Shown: piece by piece, positions 1-6,448 of the stretch
How positions within the stretch are numbered: the stretch's first letter is position 1
Layout of the letters: the number at the start of each line of letters is the position of its first letter
Assembly (NCBI GenBank): GCA_045592745.1
Contig: JAZNVH010000017.1
Location: 1 to 47,776 of the forward strand
Source of the DNA: Aphodoplasma sp045592745
Lineage (GTDB): Bacteria; Bacillota; Clostridia; UBA1381; UMGS1253
Length of the DNA: 47,776 bases
Reading direction: 5' to 3'
The notes under the pieces: generated by a model
What the model was told of the DNA's origin: nothing
The model's database searches: none
Seen by the model: the letters and a program-made list of their open reading frames with translations, nothing else
Program-made: the position numbers and the translations under genes

Positions 1-104
1 GCAGAGTTGTGCCGCGGTCGACAGGCAGCGAGGTGATTTATCGCCGAAGATGAATGTCGGGCACCGCAAACGGACCGTTGGTTCGAGCCCAACTTGAGGA
101 GCCA
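1..104 (+). repeat. 104-bp direct repeat, copy 1, ending in a tRNA-Asn 3' end
   Basis: Every base is identical to 1376-1479 (constant offset of 1375). The window edge cuts it, so it probably extends to the left. The last 30 bases contain a perfect T-arm: a 5-bp stem GTTGG/CCAAC closing the loop TTCGAGC, then an acceptor strand TTGAGGA, discriminator G and CCA. From memory of bacterial tRNAs this matches tRNA-Asn(GUU), whose 3' end is typically GAGGAGCCA. No 5' half of the tRNA (TCCTCAA start) is present, so this is a tRNA 3' fragment, as left at integration sites, and not a working tRNA gene. Confidence 0.8.
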
Positions 105-141
105 ATAACAAAAGGACATCTTCGGATGTCCTTTTGTTATT
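104..141 (+). terminator. Strong intrinsic terminator-like hairpin after repeat copy 1
   Basis: Perfect 17-bp stem (104-120 with 125-141) with a TTCG tetraloop; the core is AAAAGGACATC/GATGTCCTTTT. A very similar hairpin ends the thi operon at 4717-4744. The sequence is symmetric and could stop transcription from both sides. Confidence 0.8.
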
Positions 142-305
142 AACAGATAATTAGGGATTCGAACCCTGAGAGGGCATTTTACGTAAAGAAAAAGTTGCCT
201 GTGGCAAGTTTTTCAGTAAAATGATGCGAAGGCGGTTACTGAAAACTTGTTTTCGGTCGCCAAGCAGGTAAGACGCGAAGCGGATGTATCACTTACAGTG
301 CGCCA
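105..305. repeat. About 200-bp inserted block, diverged relative of the tRNA-tagged repeat
   Basis: Compared with repeat copy 2 and its trailer (1376-1530), copy 1 and its trailer are interrupted here: GCCA at 101-104 and GCCA at 302-305 bracket extra DNA, and the sequence then resumes as TAGAAAC at 306. The block starts with the hairpin at 104-141, then carries a T-arm-like palindrome AGGGATTCGAACCCT at 153-167. It shares ordered short blocks with 1331-1427: GCCTGTGGCA (197-206), GCGAAGGCG (226-234), CGGTCG (254-259), GCGAAG then GATG (275-286). The plus frame from 153 would give a peptide of the kind often predicted spuriously near tRNA ends; I do not call it a gene. Confidence 0.55.
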
Positions 306-355
306 TAGAAACCGAATGATTTAGATGATATTCTATATTGTTCTGTTTTTTCATT
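302..355 (+). terminator. Left flank of cassette 1: trailer and terminator-like hairpin
   Basis: Near copy of 1476-1530. It begins GCCATAGAAAC, continues with the 15-mer CGAATGATTTAGATG (313-327), and ends in a partly complementary arm plus a T-run (345-351). The hairpin is weaker than its counterpart at 1487-1526. The 15-mer recurs inverted at 1205-1219, just after the SHOCT gene. Confidence 0.6.
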
Positions 356-431
356 AACTGATGGATTTTGAGTGGTATCTAAACCATAAAAAGGAAAATA
401 ATATGTGACAAGGTTGCAAAGCTTGTGAAAG

Positions 432-460
432 TTGACATTTATTAGTAGTTATGTTATAAT
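432..460 (+). promoter_or_regulatory. Consensus sigma-A promoter of the SHOCT gene
   Basis: TTGACA at 432-437, a 17-bp spacer, and TATAAT at 455-460: both boxes match consensus exactly. The start codon lies 27 bases after the -10 box, so the leader is only about 20 nt. Confidence 0.85.
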
Positions 461-487
461 TATTAAAAATTTTATGAGAGAAGAAAT

Positions 488-1192
488 ATGGGATTTTTAA
501 TTTTTATTCTTGTGATTGCTTTCTTTGTATGTATAGTTTTGGGTGCTCGTTATAACATAAAACAAGCAGAAGAAGCTACAAAAAAACTGGAAAGTAAACT
601 TAATGAGTGGGGATTTGTTACTAGTAAAGTAGTTAGTAACGGTTCTGGTATGTCTTTGTATGTTGATGATAAAAACAAAAAGTGGTTTATACAAACAAGT
701 GAGATAGATGTAAATCCTTATTTTTTTAACTATGATGAGTTGATAGAGTTTGAGGTATACGAGGATGGAAACAGCATAGCAAAAGGTCGAGCTGGAAGTG
801 CTGTTGTTGGGGGTATACTTTTTGGGACTATTGGAGCTGTTGCTGGTGGAGCAAGACAAAGAGCTATAAAAAATACCTGTACAACATTACAGGTTCGAAT
901 TCGTGTAAAAAACCTTACAATACCAGAAATTATTGTTCCGTTTATAAAGACAGAAACTCAAAAAGATTCATTTGTGTATAAAACAATGTTCAATTTGGCG
1001 AGGAATTTTGCAGCTACTCTTGCTTACATAGAAAACGGAAAAGAAATTGATTTTGCGGATACTGACGAGTCTGAGAAAGATAATACAAATTCGAGTGCAG
1101 GTGAACTTGAAAAATATTTTGAGTTAAAAGAAAAAGGAATTATTACTGAAGAAGAATTTAACGAAAAAAAGAAACAATTATTAAATCTATAA
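488..1192 (+). CDS. Membrane-anchored SHOCT-domain protein of unknown function
   Basis: This 234-residue protein has one hydrophobic N-terminal segment (about residues 2-20), a soluble middle region of unknown fold, a Gly/Ala-rich stretch (about 99-121) resembling a glycine-zipper membrane motif, and a C-terminal SHOCT-type segment (about 206-234: LEKYFELKEKGIITEEEF). SHOCT domains are short C-terminal helices thought to mediate oligomerisation and are common in phage and mobile-element cargo; the function here is unknown. The start at 488 follows GAGAGAAGAAAT and a consensus promoter. It stands alone, bracketed by inverted repeats (313-327 and 1205-1219) and tRNA-Asn-tagged direct repeats. 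Its codons are more AT-rich than those of the core genes, which fits horizontally acquired cargo. The SHOCT call is from motif recognition only. Confidence 0.7.
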   Translation: MGFLIFILVIAFFVCIVLGARYNIKQAEEATKKLESKLNEWGFVTSKVVSNGSGMSLYVDDKNKKWFIQTSEIDVNPYFFNYDELIEFEVYEDGNSIAKGRAGSAVVGGILFGTIGAVAGGARQRAIKNTCTTLQVRIRVKNLTIPEIIVPFIKTETQKDSFVYKTMFNLARNFAATLAYIENGKEIDFADTDESEKDNTNSSAGELEKYFELKEKGIITEEEFNEKKKQLLNL

Positions 1193-1202
1193 AAAAATAA
1201 TT

Positions 1203-1228
1203 GGCATCTAAATCATTCGACTCTTCCA
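1203..1228. repeat. Right flank motif of cassette 1
   Basis: A 26-bp motif (GGCATCTAAATCATTCG, then R, then CTCTTCCA) that recurs at 4688-4713 with a single A/G difference. Its first half is the inverse of the 15-mer at 313-327. It lies right after the SHOCT stop codon and before a terminator, the same placement as the second copy after the thi operon. Confidence 0.75.
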
Positions 1229-1230
1229 TG

Positions 1231-1262
1231 AAAAAAGGCGCGCAGATTGCGTGCCTTTTTTC
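1231..1262 (+). terminator. Intrinsic terminator of the SHOCT gene
   Basis: 14-bp stem AAAAAAGGCGCGCA/TGCGTGCCTTTTTT with one G-T wobble and a 3-nt loop (1245-1247), followed by a T-rich tail. Confidence 0.9.
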
Positions 1263-1285
1263 TTTTCTATTAATATGAGCATGAA

Positions 1286-1479
1286 CTAACAATTCAAACG
1301 GCAAACAGCCGCATGTGCGGCGTTAACCAAAGGGAATCGAGCCTGAGCGCTGCCGGTGGCAGAAGAAGCGAAGGCGCAGAGTTGTGCCGCGGTCGACAGG
1401 CAGCGAGGTGATTTATCGCCGAAGATGAATGTCGGGCACCGCAAACGGACCGTTGGTTCGAGCCCAACTTGAGGAGCCA
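1286..1479 (+). repeat. tRNA-Asn-tagged repeat, copy 2 (full visible length)
   Basis: 1376-1479 is identical to window positions 1-104; the upstream part (about 1286-1375) is visible only in this copy. It contains a small GCCGCA/TGCGGC hairpin near 1310-1323, an antisense T-arm-like segment (AGGGAATCGAGCC, 1331-1343), the ordered blocks shared with 153-286, and the tRNA-Asn T-arm plus acceptor and CCA at 1450-1479. A 64-residue minus-strand frame over this stretch contains GLEPT, which is simply the complement of the T-arm, so I treat it as spurious. Confidence 0.75.
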
Positions 1480-1530
1480 TAGAAACAGAATGATTTAGAT
1501 GACAATCTAAGTTGTTCTGTTTTTTTGTTT
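1476..1530 (+). terminator. Left flank of cassette 2: tRNA-Asn trailer and intrinsic terminator
   Basis: GCCATAGAAACAG leads into a 14-bp stem, AGAATGATTTAGAT (1487-1500) with ATCTAAGTTGTTCT (1505-1518), some pairs being G-T, then TGTTTTTTT. It follows the tRNA CCA directly, as a native tRNA trailer and terminator would. Near copy at 302-355. Confidence 0.75.
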
Positions 1531-1557
1531 GATGTGAAAAATATTTAATCTAACCTA

Positions 1558-1586
1558 TTGAAAAGTTTCTTAAAAAGTGATATAAT
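1558..1586 (+). promoter_or_regulatory. Promoter of the thiamine salvage operon
   Basis: TTGAAA at 1558-1563, 17-bp spacer, TATAAT at 1581-1586. The transcript would begin near 1593, just before the TPP aptamer. Confidence 0.8.
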
Positions 1587-1601
1587 ATTTTTAAACTTAA
1601 T

Positions 1602-1686
1602 AAACGGGAGCTTGTATTACAGGCTGAGAGGAAGGTGCGACCTTCGACCGAGAACCTGATTTGGATAATGCCAACGTAGGGATGCC
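1602..1686 (+). promoter_or_regulatory. TPP (thi-box) riboswitch
   Basis: Shows the conserved THI-element strings in order: GGGAGC (1606-1611), CTGAGAGG (1624-1631), a GACCTTCGACC helix, AGAACCTGATTTGGATAATGCC (about 1651-1672) and GTAGGGA (1676-1682). It binds thiamine pyrophosphate. The terminator at 1722-1752 supplies the expression platform, so the likely mechanism is premature termination when TPP is plentiful. Confidence 0.95.
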
Positions 1687-1721
1687 TGATACACAATGTT
1701 AGGAGGAACAAAGAACTTTTA

Positions 1722-1752
1722 GGAAGTTACCAAATCGGTAACTTCCTTTTTT
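1722..1752 (+). terminator. Riboswitch-controlled terminator
   Basis: Perfect 10-bp stem GGAAGTTACC/GGTAACTTCC with a 5-nt loop and six T, lying between the TPP aptamer and thiM. Confidence 0.9.
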
Positions 1753-1816
1753 GTTTGGCAAGGTTTGTTATTAAGTTAATAAACAGCCGATAATTTACGG
1801 CAGAAAGAGGTAATTT

Positions 1817-2638
1817 ATGTTAGGAAAATGTCTTGAAAGTGTTAAGGAGAAAACACCACTTATTCACAACATCACGAATTATGTTACAGTTAATGATGTT
1901 GCCAATGCTCTGCTTGCATCAGGTGGAAGTCCTATTATGTCGGACGAGCCGGAGGATGTGGCGGATATTACGTCTATCTGTGGAGGACTTAATATCAACA
2001 TTGGAACACTCAACAAAAGAAGTATTGAAGCTATGTTGATTTCTGGCAAGAAGGCAAAAGAGCTCGGTCATATTGTACTTCTTGACCCTGTAGGAGCAGG
2101 CGCAAGCAAACTCAGAACAGAAACTGCACTTAAAATTATGAATGAAATCAAGCCTGATATAATTAGAGGAAATATATCTGAAATTAAAACACTTGCATTG
2201 GGCAGTGGAACAACCAAGGGTGTAGATGCAGATGTTGCAGATACAGTAACTGAGGATACTCTTGATTCAATGATAGAGTTTGCAAAAGCATTTTCAAAAA
2301 AGACAGGCGCAGTTATCGCTATAACAGGCGCTATCGATTTAGTAGCTGACAGCGAGCGATGTTATGTAATTCGAAATGGTTCGCCAATTATGAGCCGTAT
2401 TACAGGAACGGGATGTATGCTTTCTGCACTGTCTACTGCCTATGCGGTTGCAAATTCCGATGATATAGCAGAAGCCGTTGCAGCTTCTGTGTGTCTGATG
2501 GGACTTGCGGGTGAGATTGGAGTGTTGAAAATGAAAGAAAGCGAAGGAAATTCAAGCCTTCGTAATCACATTATAGATACTATATACAATATGGATGCAG
2601 AAAAGCTGATGAAAGGAGCAAAATATGAAGTGCGATAA
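1817..2638 (+). CDS. thiM: Hydroxyethylthiazole kinase
   Basis: This enzyme phosphorylates the thiazole alcohol 4-methyl-5-(2-hydroxyethyl)thiazole to feed thiamine phosphate synthesis. It is a cytosolic ribokinase-fold protein, and at 273 residues has the normal family length. Visible motifs are HNITNYVTVND near the N-terminus (substrate site), a glycine-rich GAGASKLRT segment, and ITGTGCMLSAL near residue 196, whose GTGC is the ATP/anion-hole motif with the catalytic cysteine. AGAGG precedes ATG at 1817. It is the first gene of the TPP-riboswitch operon and its last 14 bases overlap thiE. No thiC or thiG is in the window, so this looks like salvage of preformed thiazole and pyrimidine. Confidence 0.95.
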   Translation: MLGKCLESVKEKTPLIHNITNYVTVNDVANALLASGGSPIMSDEPEDVADITSICGGLNINIGTLNKRSIEAMLISGKKAKELGHIVLLDPVGAGASKLRTETALKIMNEIKPDIIRGNISEIKTLALGSGTTKGVDADVADTVTEDTLDSMIEFAKAFSKKTGAVIAITGAIDLVADSERCYVIRNGSPIMSRITGTGCMLSALSTAYAVANSDDIAEAVAASVCLMGLAGEIGVLKMKESEGNSSLRNHIIDTIYNMDAEKLMKGAKYEVR

Positions 2639-3266
2639 AAAATCATTACTTTTATATGCTGTAACAGACCGTTCGTGGCTTAACGGAAAAACTTTATATA
2701 AACGAGTAAAGGAAGCTATTAAAGGTGGCGTTACCTTTGTTCAGCTTCGTGAAAAAAAGCTTGACGAAGAAAGTTTTCTAAATGAAGCATCAGAAATACA
2801 GAAATTGTGTAGAAAGTACGATATACCATTTGTTATAAATGACAACGTTGAAATTGCAAAAAAGATAAATGCCGATGGTGTACATGTTGGACAAAGTGAT
2901 ATGGAAGCGGTAAATGTAAGAGCTATCATAGGAGATGATAAAATTCTTGGCGTATCGGTACAAACAGTAGAGCAGGCAGTGCTTGCCCAAAAACAAGGAG
3001 CTGACTATCTTGGAGTAGGTGCTGTTTTTTCGACAGGTTCTAAGGCAGATGCTGAAGATGTAAGTTATGAAACATTAAAAGCAATATGCGAAGCAGTAAA
3101 TATTCCGGTTGTTGCCATAGGCGGAATTAGTGTCGGTAATGTTTTAAACCTTAAAGGCAGCGGTATCTCGGGGATAGCAGTAATAAGTGCTATCTTTGCA
3201 GCAGAAGACATTGTATCTGCAACAAAGAATTTAAAACAACTGACAGCAAGGGCGGTATCGGAATGA
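2625..3266 (+). CDS. thiE: Thiamine-phosphate synthase
   Basis: It joins HMP-pyrophosphate and thiazole phosphate to give thiamine monophosphate. The 213-residue TIM-barrel protein has normal length. Visible signatures are FVQLREKK (residues about 38-45, pyrophosphate and substrate binding), VINDNVEIA, GVHVGQSDM, and VAIGGIS near residue 163. GAAAGGAG sits upstream of ATG at 2625 inside the end of thiM, and its own end overlaps the next gene by 4 bases, so the three genes are translationally coupled. Controlled by the upstream TPP riboswitch. Confidence 0.95.
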   Translation: MKCDKKSLLLYAVTDRSWLNGKTLYKRVKEAIKGGVTFVQLREKKLDEESFLNEASEIQKLCRKYDIPFVINDNVEIAKKINADGVHVGQSDMEAVNVRAIIGDDKILGVSVQTVEQAVLAQKQGADYLGVGAVFSTGSKADAEDVSYETLKAICEAVNIPVVAIGGISVGNVLNLKGSGISGIAVISAIFAAEDIVSATKNLKQLTARAVSE

Positions 3267-4696
3267 TTAAAGGTGCTATTTTTGATTTTGATGGAACCTT
3301 GGTTGATTCCATGTTTATTTGGGATACTTTTGGTGAGGACTATCTGAAATCATTCGGTATACAACCAAAAGAAAATCTTGCCGAAGTTTTTAAGACCTTT
3401 ACACTTGAACAAGCAGCAGAGTATTATCGTAATCATTATAATATCAAGCTTTCTGTCAAAGAAATTGTAGAAAATATAAATAATATGGTCGCTGAAATAT
3501 ATCGTACAAAGGTGGTTCTAAAGCCAGGTATTAGTGATTTTCTGAAAAGATTACAGAATTTAGGAGTAACGATGTGTGTTGCAACCGTGACAGACAGGGT
3601 TGTTGTAGAAGATGTTCTGAAGAGGTTCAATATCTATAAATATTTTTCATCAATATTTACTTGTGCAGAAGTTGGGTTTGGCAAAGAAACACCTGAAATA
3701 TACAGGCAAGCTCTAAAACATCTTGGAACCGATAAAACTGAGACAATAGTTTTTGAAGATGTGATGCATGCAGTAAAAACTGCTAAAAATGACGGCTTTA
3801 CGGTTGCTGCGGTCTATGATACACATGAGTCGATGCAAAAAGGAATAAAAGAAATTTCAGATTATTACATAACTGATTTTGGAAGTTTTTGTTTTAAGAC
3901 GAAGATGAAAACGGCATTAACTATCGCCGGAAGTGATTCAAGTGGTGGTGCAGGTGTTCAGGCAGATATTAAAACTATGACAATGAACGGTGTTTATGCA
4001 ATGAGTGTAGTTACGGCACTTACTGCCCAGAATACTCTTGGTGTGAGAGCAATTTTAGATTCTACCCCTGAATTCTTAAAAGCACAACTTGATGCAGTAT
4101 TTGAAGATATATTCCCTGATAGCGTAAAAATTGGAATGGTGTCATCAAGTGAGCTGATAGATGTAATCGCAGATCGATTAAAGTTTTATAATGCAAAAAA
4201 TATTGTTGTAGATCCCGTAATGGTAGCAACAAGTGGCTCTGCACTTATAAAGACAGATGCAATAAAAACATTGGTTGAAAGACTATTGCCACTTGCAACT
4301 CTCGTAACACCAAACATCCCCGAAGCAGAAATATTATCAGATATGAAAATCGGCAACAAAGACGATATGATAAAAGCAGCCGAGTACATTGAAAAAAGGT
4401 GTGGATGTAGCGTTCTGTTAAAAGGTGGTCATAGTATAAACGACGCAAATGACCTTTTGTGTGAAAACGGCAGACTTGTATGGTTCGATGGTAAAAAAAT
4501 TGATAATCCTAACACACACGGAACGGGATGCACATTGTCAAGTGCTATTGCATCAAATCTTGCTAAAGGACTTAATCTTGCAGAGTCGGTAAAAAAAGCA
4601 AAAGAATACATATCAGATTCACTTGCTGCTGGTCTTGATTTAGGGCAAGGTTCTGGACCAATGAAACATAATTTTATAATAAGTAGCGGCATCTAA
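3263..4696 (+). CDS. thiD: HAD-family phosphatase fused to HMP(-P) kinase ThiD
   Basis: A 477-residue fusion. Residues 1-214 are a HAD-superfamily hydrolase: DFDGT at 8-12 with the nucleophile and acid aspartates D8 and D10, a helical cap, a T110-type motif II region (ATVTD), and a motif III/IV region near GKETPE and FEDV (D166). Residues 215-477 are a complete ThiD: TIAGSDSSGGAGVQAD at the start, VVDPVMVATSG in the middle, and HGTGCTLSSA near the end. ThiD makes HMP-P and HMP-PP for ThiE. The frame is open through the junction, and no good ribosome binding site precedes the internal ATG at 3905, so a real fusion is likely. Inference: the HAD half may dephosphorylate thiamine monophosphate or another thiamine intermediate. 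The stop codon lies inside the right-flank repeat. Confidence 0.9.
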   Translation: MIKGAIFDFDGTLVDSMFIWDTFGEDYLKSFGIQPKENLAEVFKTFTLEQAAEYYRNHYNIKLSVKEIVENINNMVAEIYRTKVVLKPGISDFLKRLQNLGVTMCVATVTDRVVVEDVLKRFNIYKYFSSIFTCAEVGFGKETPEIYRQALKHLGTDKTETIVFEDVMHAVKTAKNDGFTVAAVYDTHESMQKGIKEISDYYITDFGSFCFKTKMKTALTIAGSDSSGGAGVQADIKTMTMNGVYAMSVVTALTAQNTLGVRAILDSTPEFLKAQLDAVFEDIFPDSVKIGMVSSSELIDVIADRLKFYNAKNIVVDPVMVATSGSALIKTDAIKTLVERLLPLATLVTPNIPEAEILSDMKIGNKDDMIKAAEYIEKRCGCSVLLKGGHSINDANDLLCENGRLVWFDGKKIDNPNTHGTGCTLSSAIASNLAKGLNLAESVKKAKEYISDSLAAGLDLGQGSGPMKHNFIISSGI

Positions 4697-4713
4697 ATCA
4701 TTCGGCTCTTCCA
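4688..4713. repeat. Right flank motif of cassette 2
   Basis: Second copy of the 26-bp motif at 1203-1228, differing at one base. Its 15-bp core CATCTAAATCATTCG (4690-4704) is the inverse of 1487-1501 apart from one base. It overlaps the stop codon of the HAD-ThiD gene. Confidence 0.75.
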
Positions 4714-4716
4714 ATT

Positions 4717-4744
4717 AAAAAGGACATCTTTTGATGTCCTTTTT
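4717..4744 (+). terminator. Intrinsic terminator of the thi operon
   Basis: 12-bp stem AAAAAGGACATC/GATGTCCTTTTT. The stem matches that of the hairpin at 104-141. It lies between convergent genes and could also serve the minus-strand pyruvate kinase gene. Confidence 0.9.
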
Positions 4745-4780
4745 GTTTTTGTTGAATTAAAGTATTCCTGTTTTCTTATA

Positions 4781-6196
4781 CTATTTAATTACTTCAACTT
4801 TGATAGTATTTGTATTCCCCGTTGTTCCGTTGATTTGGCCACCTGTCATTACGATATTATCACCAGGATTTAAAGACAAAAGTTCTTTTGCATACTTCTC
4901 ACCTTGGTAAAAAACTATATCAAGAGATGGATACTGCTCACATAAGACAGGAGTTACGCCCCAACTCATATTAAGCTGACGCCAAACGCGAACGTTGGTT
5001 GTAGTTCCCACAATGTCAGCAGGACATCTAAAGCGACTTACCATTCGTGTCGTTATGCCGGTAAGTGAATTTACAACGATGCATTTTGCATTAACGTCTA
5101 TTGCCATAGAGCATGTTGAATGAGAGATAGCATCAATAATATTTTTAATCTTATATTCGGTTGATTTAAACCACTGGCTATAGTCAATATGCTTTTCGGT
5201 AAATTCTGCGATTTCAGCCATATTCTTTACTGCTTCGGCAGGATATTTGCCTGCTGCTGTTTCGCCCGAAAGCATAATTGCAGATGAACCATCATAAACT
5301 GCGTTTGCCACGTCAGAGATTTCGGCTCTTGTAGGTCTTGAGTTATAAATCATAGATTCAAGCATTTCTGTTGCTGTAATAACTCTTTTGCCGAGAAGGC
5401 GGCACTTTTGTATAAGATATTTTTGAACGGAAGGCACTTCGACAAAAGGTATTTCAACGCCTAAATCACCGCGCGCCACCATTATTCCGTCGGCCAGTTC
5501 GCATATTTCTTCAATATTATCCACACCGGCACGGTTTTCAATTTTTGCAATTATATCTATATCTTTTCCACCGTTTTCATTTAAAAACGTTCTGATTGCC
5601 TGCACATCACTTTTTGAAGAAACAAATGATGCTGCAACAAAATCTATTCCGTTTTCAATTCCAAAAAGCAAGTCTTCCTTATCCTGTTCGCTCAAAAAAT
5701 CATGTGTTAAGACTTTGTTTGGAAAATTCATACTCTTGCGATTTGATATTTCGCCACCCGCTATAACGGTACATATTATATTACTCTCTATGATTTCATC
5801 TACTTTAAATTTTACAAGTCCGTTATTTACCATAATCATATCGCCGACATTAAGCTCATCGGTTAAATTTTCATAGTTAACGGATACTATGCTTTGATTT
5901 CCTACAATATCATCGGTTGTAAAAGTAAACTTATCACCATCTAAAAGAGTAATCTTTTTATTTTCAAATGTTTTTATTCTGTATTCGGGACCTTTTGTGT
6001 CAAGCATTATCGGAATAGGTAACCCAAGCTTTTTACGTACTTCTTTAACAAGATCTATTTTAATTTTGTGTTCGTCATAAGTTCCGTGTGAGAAATTAAG
6101 TCTTGCCACATTCATTCCATTTTTACACATTTTTTCAAGAATATCAGCATTTTCACATGCAGGCCCAATAGTGCAAATTATTTTTGTTTTACGCAT
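4781..6196 (-). CDS. pyk: Pyruvate kinase
   Basis: Converts phosphoenolpyruvate and ADP to pyruvate and ATP, the last glycolytic step. The 471-residue protein is the short form without the extra C-terminal PEP-utiliser-like domain of Bacillus Pyk. Visible features are TKIICTIGPA at the N-terminus, NFSHGTYDEH, LDTKGPE, the active-site signature IIAKIENRAGVDNIEEI (about residues 216-232, catalytic lysine), MVARGDLGVEI, TATEMLESM and the C-terminal allosteric domain ending in GTTGNTNTIKVE. It has its own promoter (6302-6330) and is separated from PPDK by a terminator, so the two opposing enzymes can be controlled independently. Confidence 0.97.
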   Translation of the reverse strand: MRKTKIICTIGPACENADILEKMCKNGMNVARLNFSHGTYDEHKIKIDLVKEVRKKLGLPIPIMLDTKGPEYRIKTFENKKITLLDGDKFTFTTDDIVGNQSIVSVNYENLTDELNVGDMIMVNNGLVKFKVDEIIESNIICTVIAGGEISNRKSMNFPNKVLTHDFLSEQDKEDLLFGIENGIDFVAASFVSSKSDVQAIRTFLNENGGKDIDIIAKIENRAGVDNIEEICELADGIMVARGDLGVEIPFVEVPSVQKYLIQKCRLLGKRVITATEMLESMIYNSRPTRAEISDVANAVYDGSSAIMLSGETAAGKYPAEAVKNMAEIAEFTEKHIDYSQWFKSTEYKIKNIIDAISHSTCSMAIDVNAKCIVVNSLTGITTRMVSRFRCPADIVGTTTNVRVWRQLNMSWGVTPVLCEQYPSLDIVFYQGEKYAKELLSLNPGDNIVMTGGQINGTTGNTNTIKVEVIK

Positions 6197-6301
6197 ATTT
6201 TTCCTCGTTTCTGTTTAACATATTTATTCGTATAAAGTTTATTAAATAGTTATATGAAAAACTTTATTACATTATAAATATCCCCAAAAATCACCGATAT
6301 A

Positions 6302-6330
6302 AGTATACCATATATTCTTTTATAAAACAA
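6302..6330 (-). promoter_or_regulatory. Promoter of pyruvate kinase
   Basis: On the minus strand: TTGTTT (6330-6325), 17-bp spacer, TATACT (6307-6302), giving a leader of about 100 nt to the pyk start at 6196. The -35 box is imperfect. Confidence 0.55.
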
Positions 6331-6365
6331 CAAATTTTTGAGTGTTATTACCTTTTGATAAATAA

Positions 6366-6402
6366 TAAAAAAGACCTTGCCAATTTGCATTAGCAAGGTC
6401 AA
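6366..6402 (-). terminator. Intrinsic terminator of PPDK
   Basis: 8-bp stem GACCTTGC/GCAAGGTC (6373-6380 with 6393-6400) followed on the minus strand by six T. It sits between the PPDK stop and the pyk promoter. Confidence 0.85.
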
Positions 6403-6448
6403 ATTTATTTAGTTAAGCTATAAGTGTTTTTGCCTCAAAACAAAGGGT

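Noticed and set aside
1..104. An intact tRNA-Asn gene
   Set aside because: Only T-arm and acceptor 3' strand are present; no D-arm, anticodon arm or 5' acceptor strand in the window.
150..230. Peptide-like plus frame starting at the T-arm-like palindrome
   Set aside because: Short, no start signal, and part of the repeat block; matches the spurious type often predicted beside tRNA 3' ends.
1286..1480. A 64-residue minus-strand reading frame over the tRNA-tagged repeat
   Set aside because: Its GLEPT start region is just the complement of the tRNA T-arm, there is no ribosome binding site, and the stretch is a repeat; typical of false gene calls next to tRNA ends.
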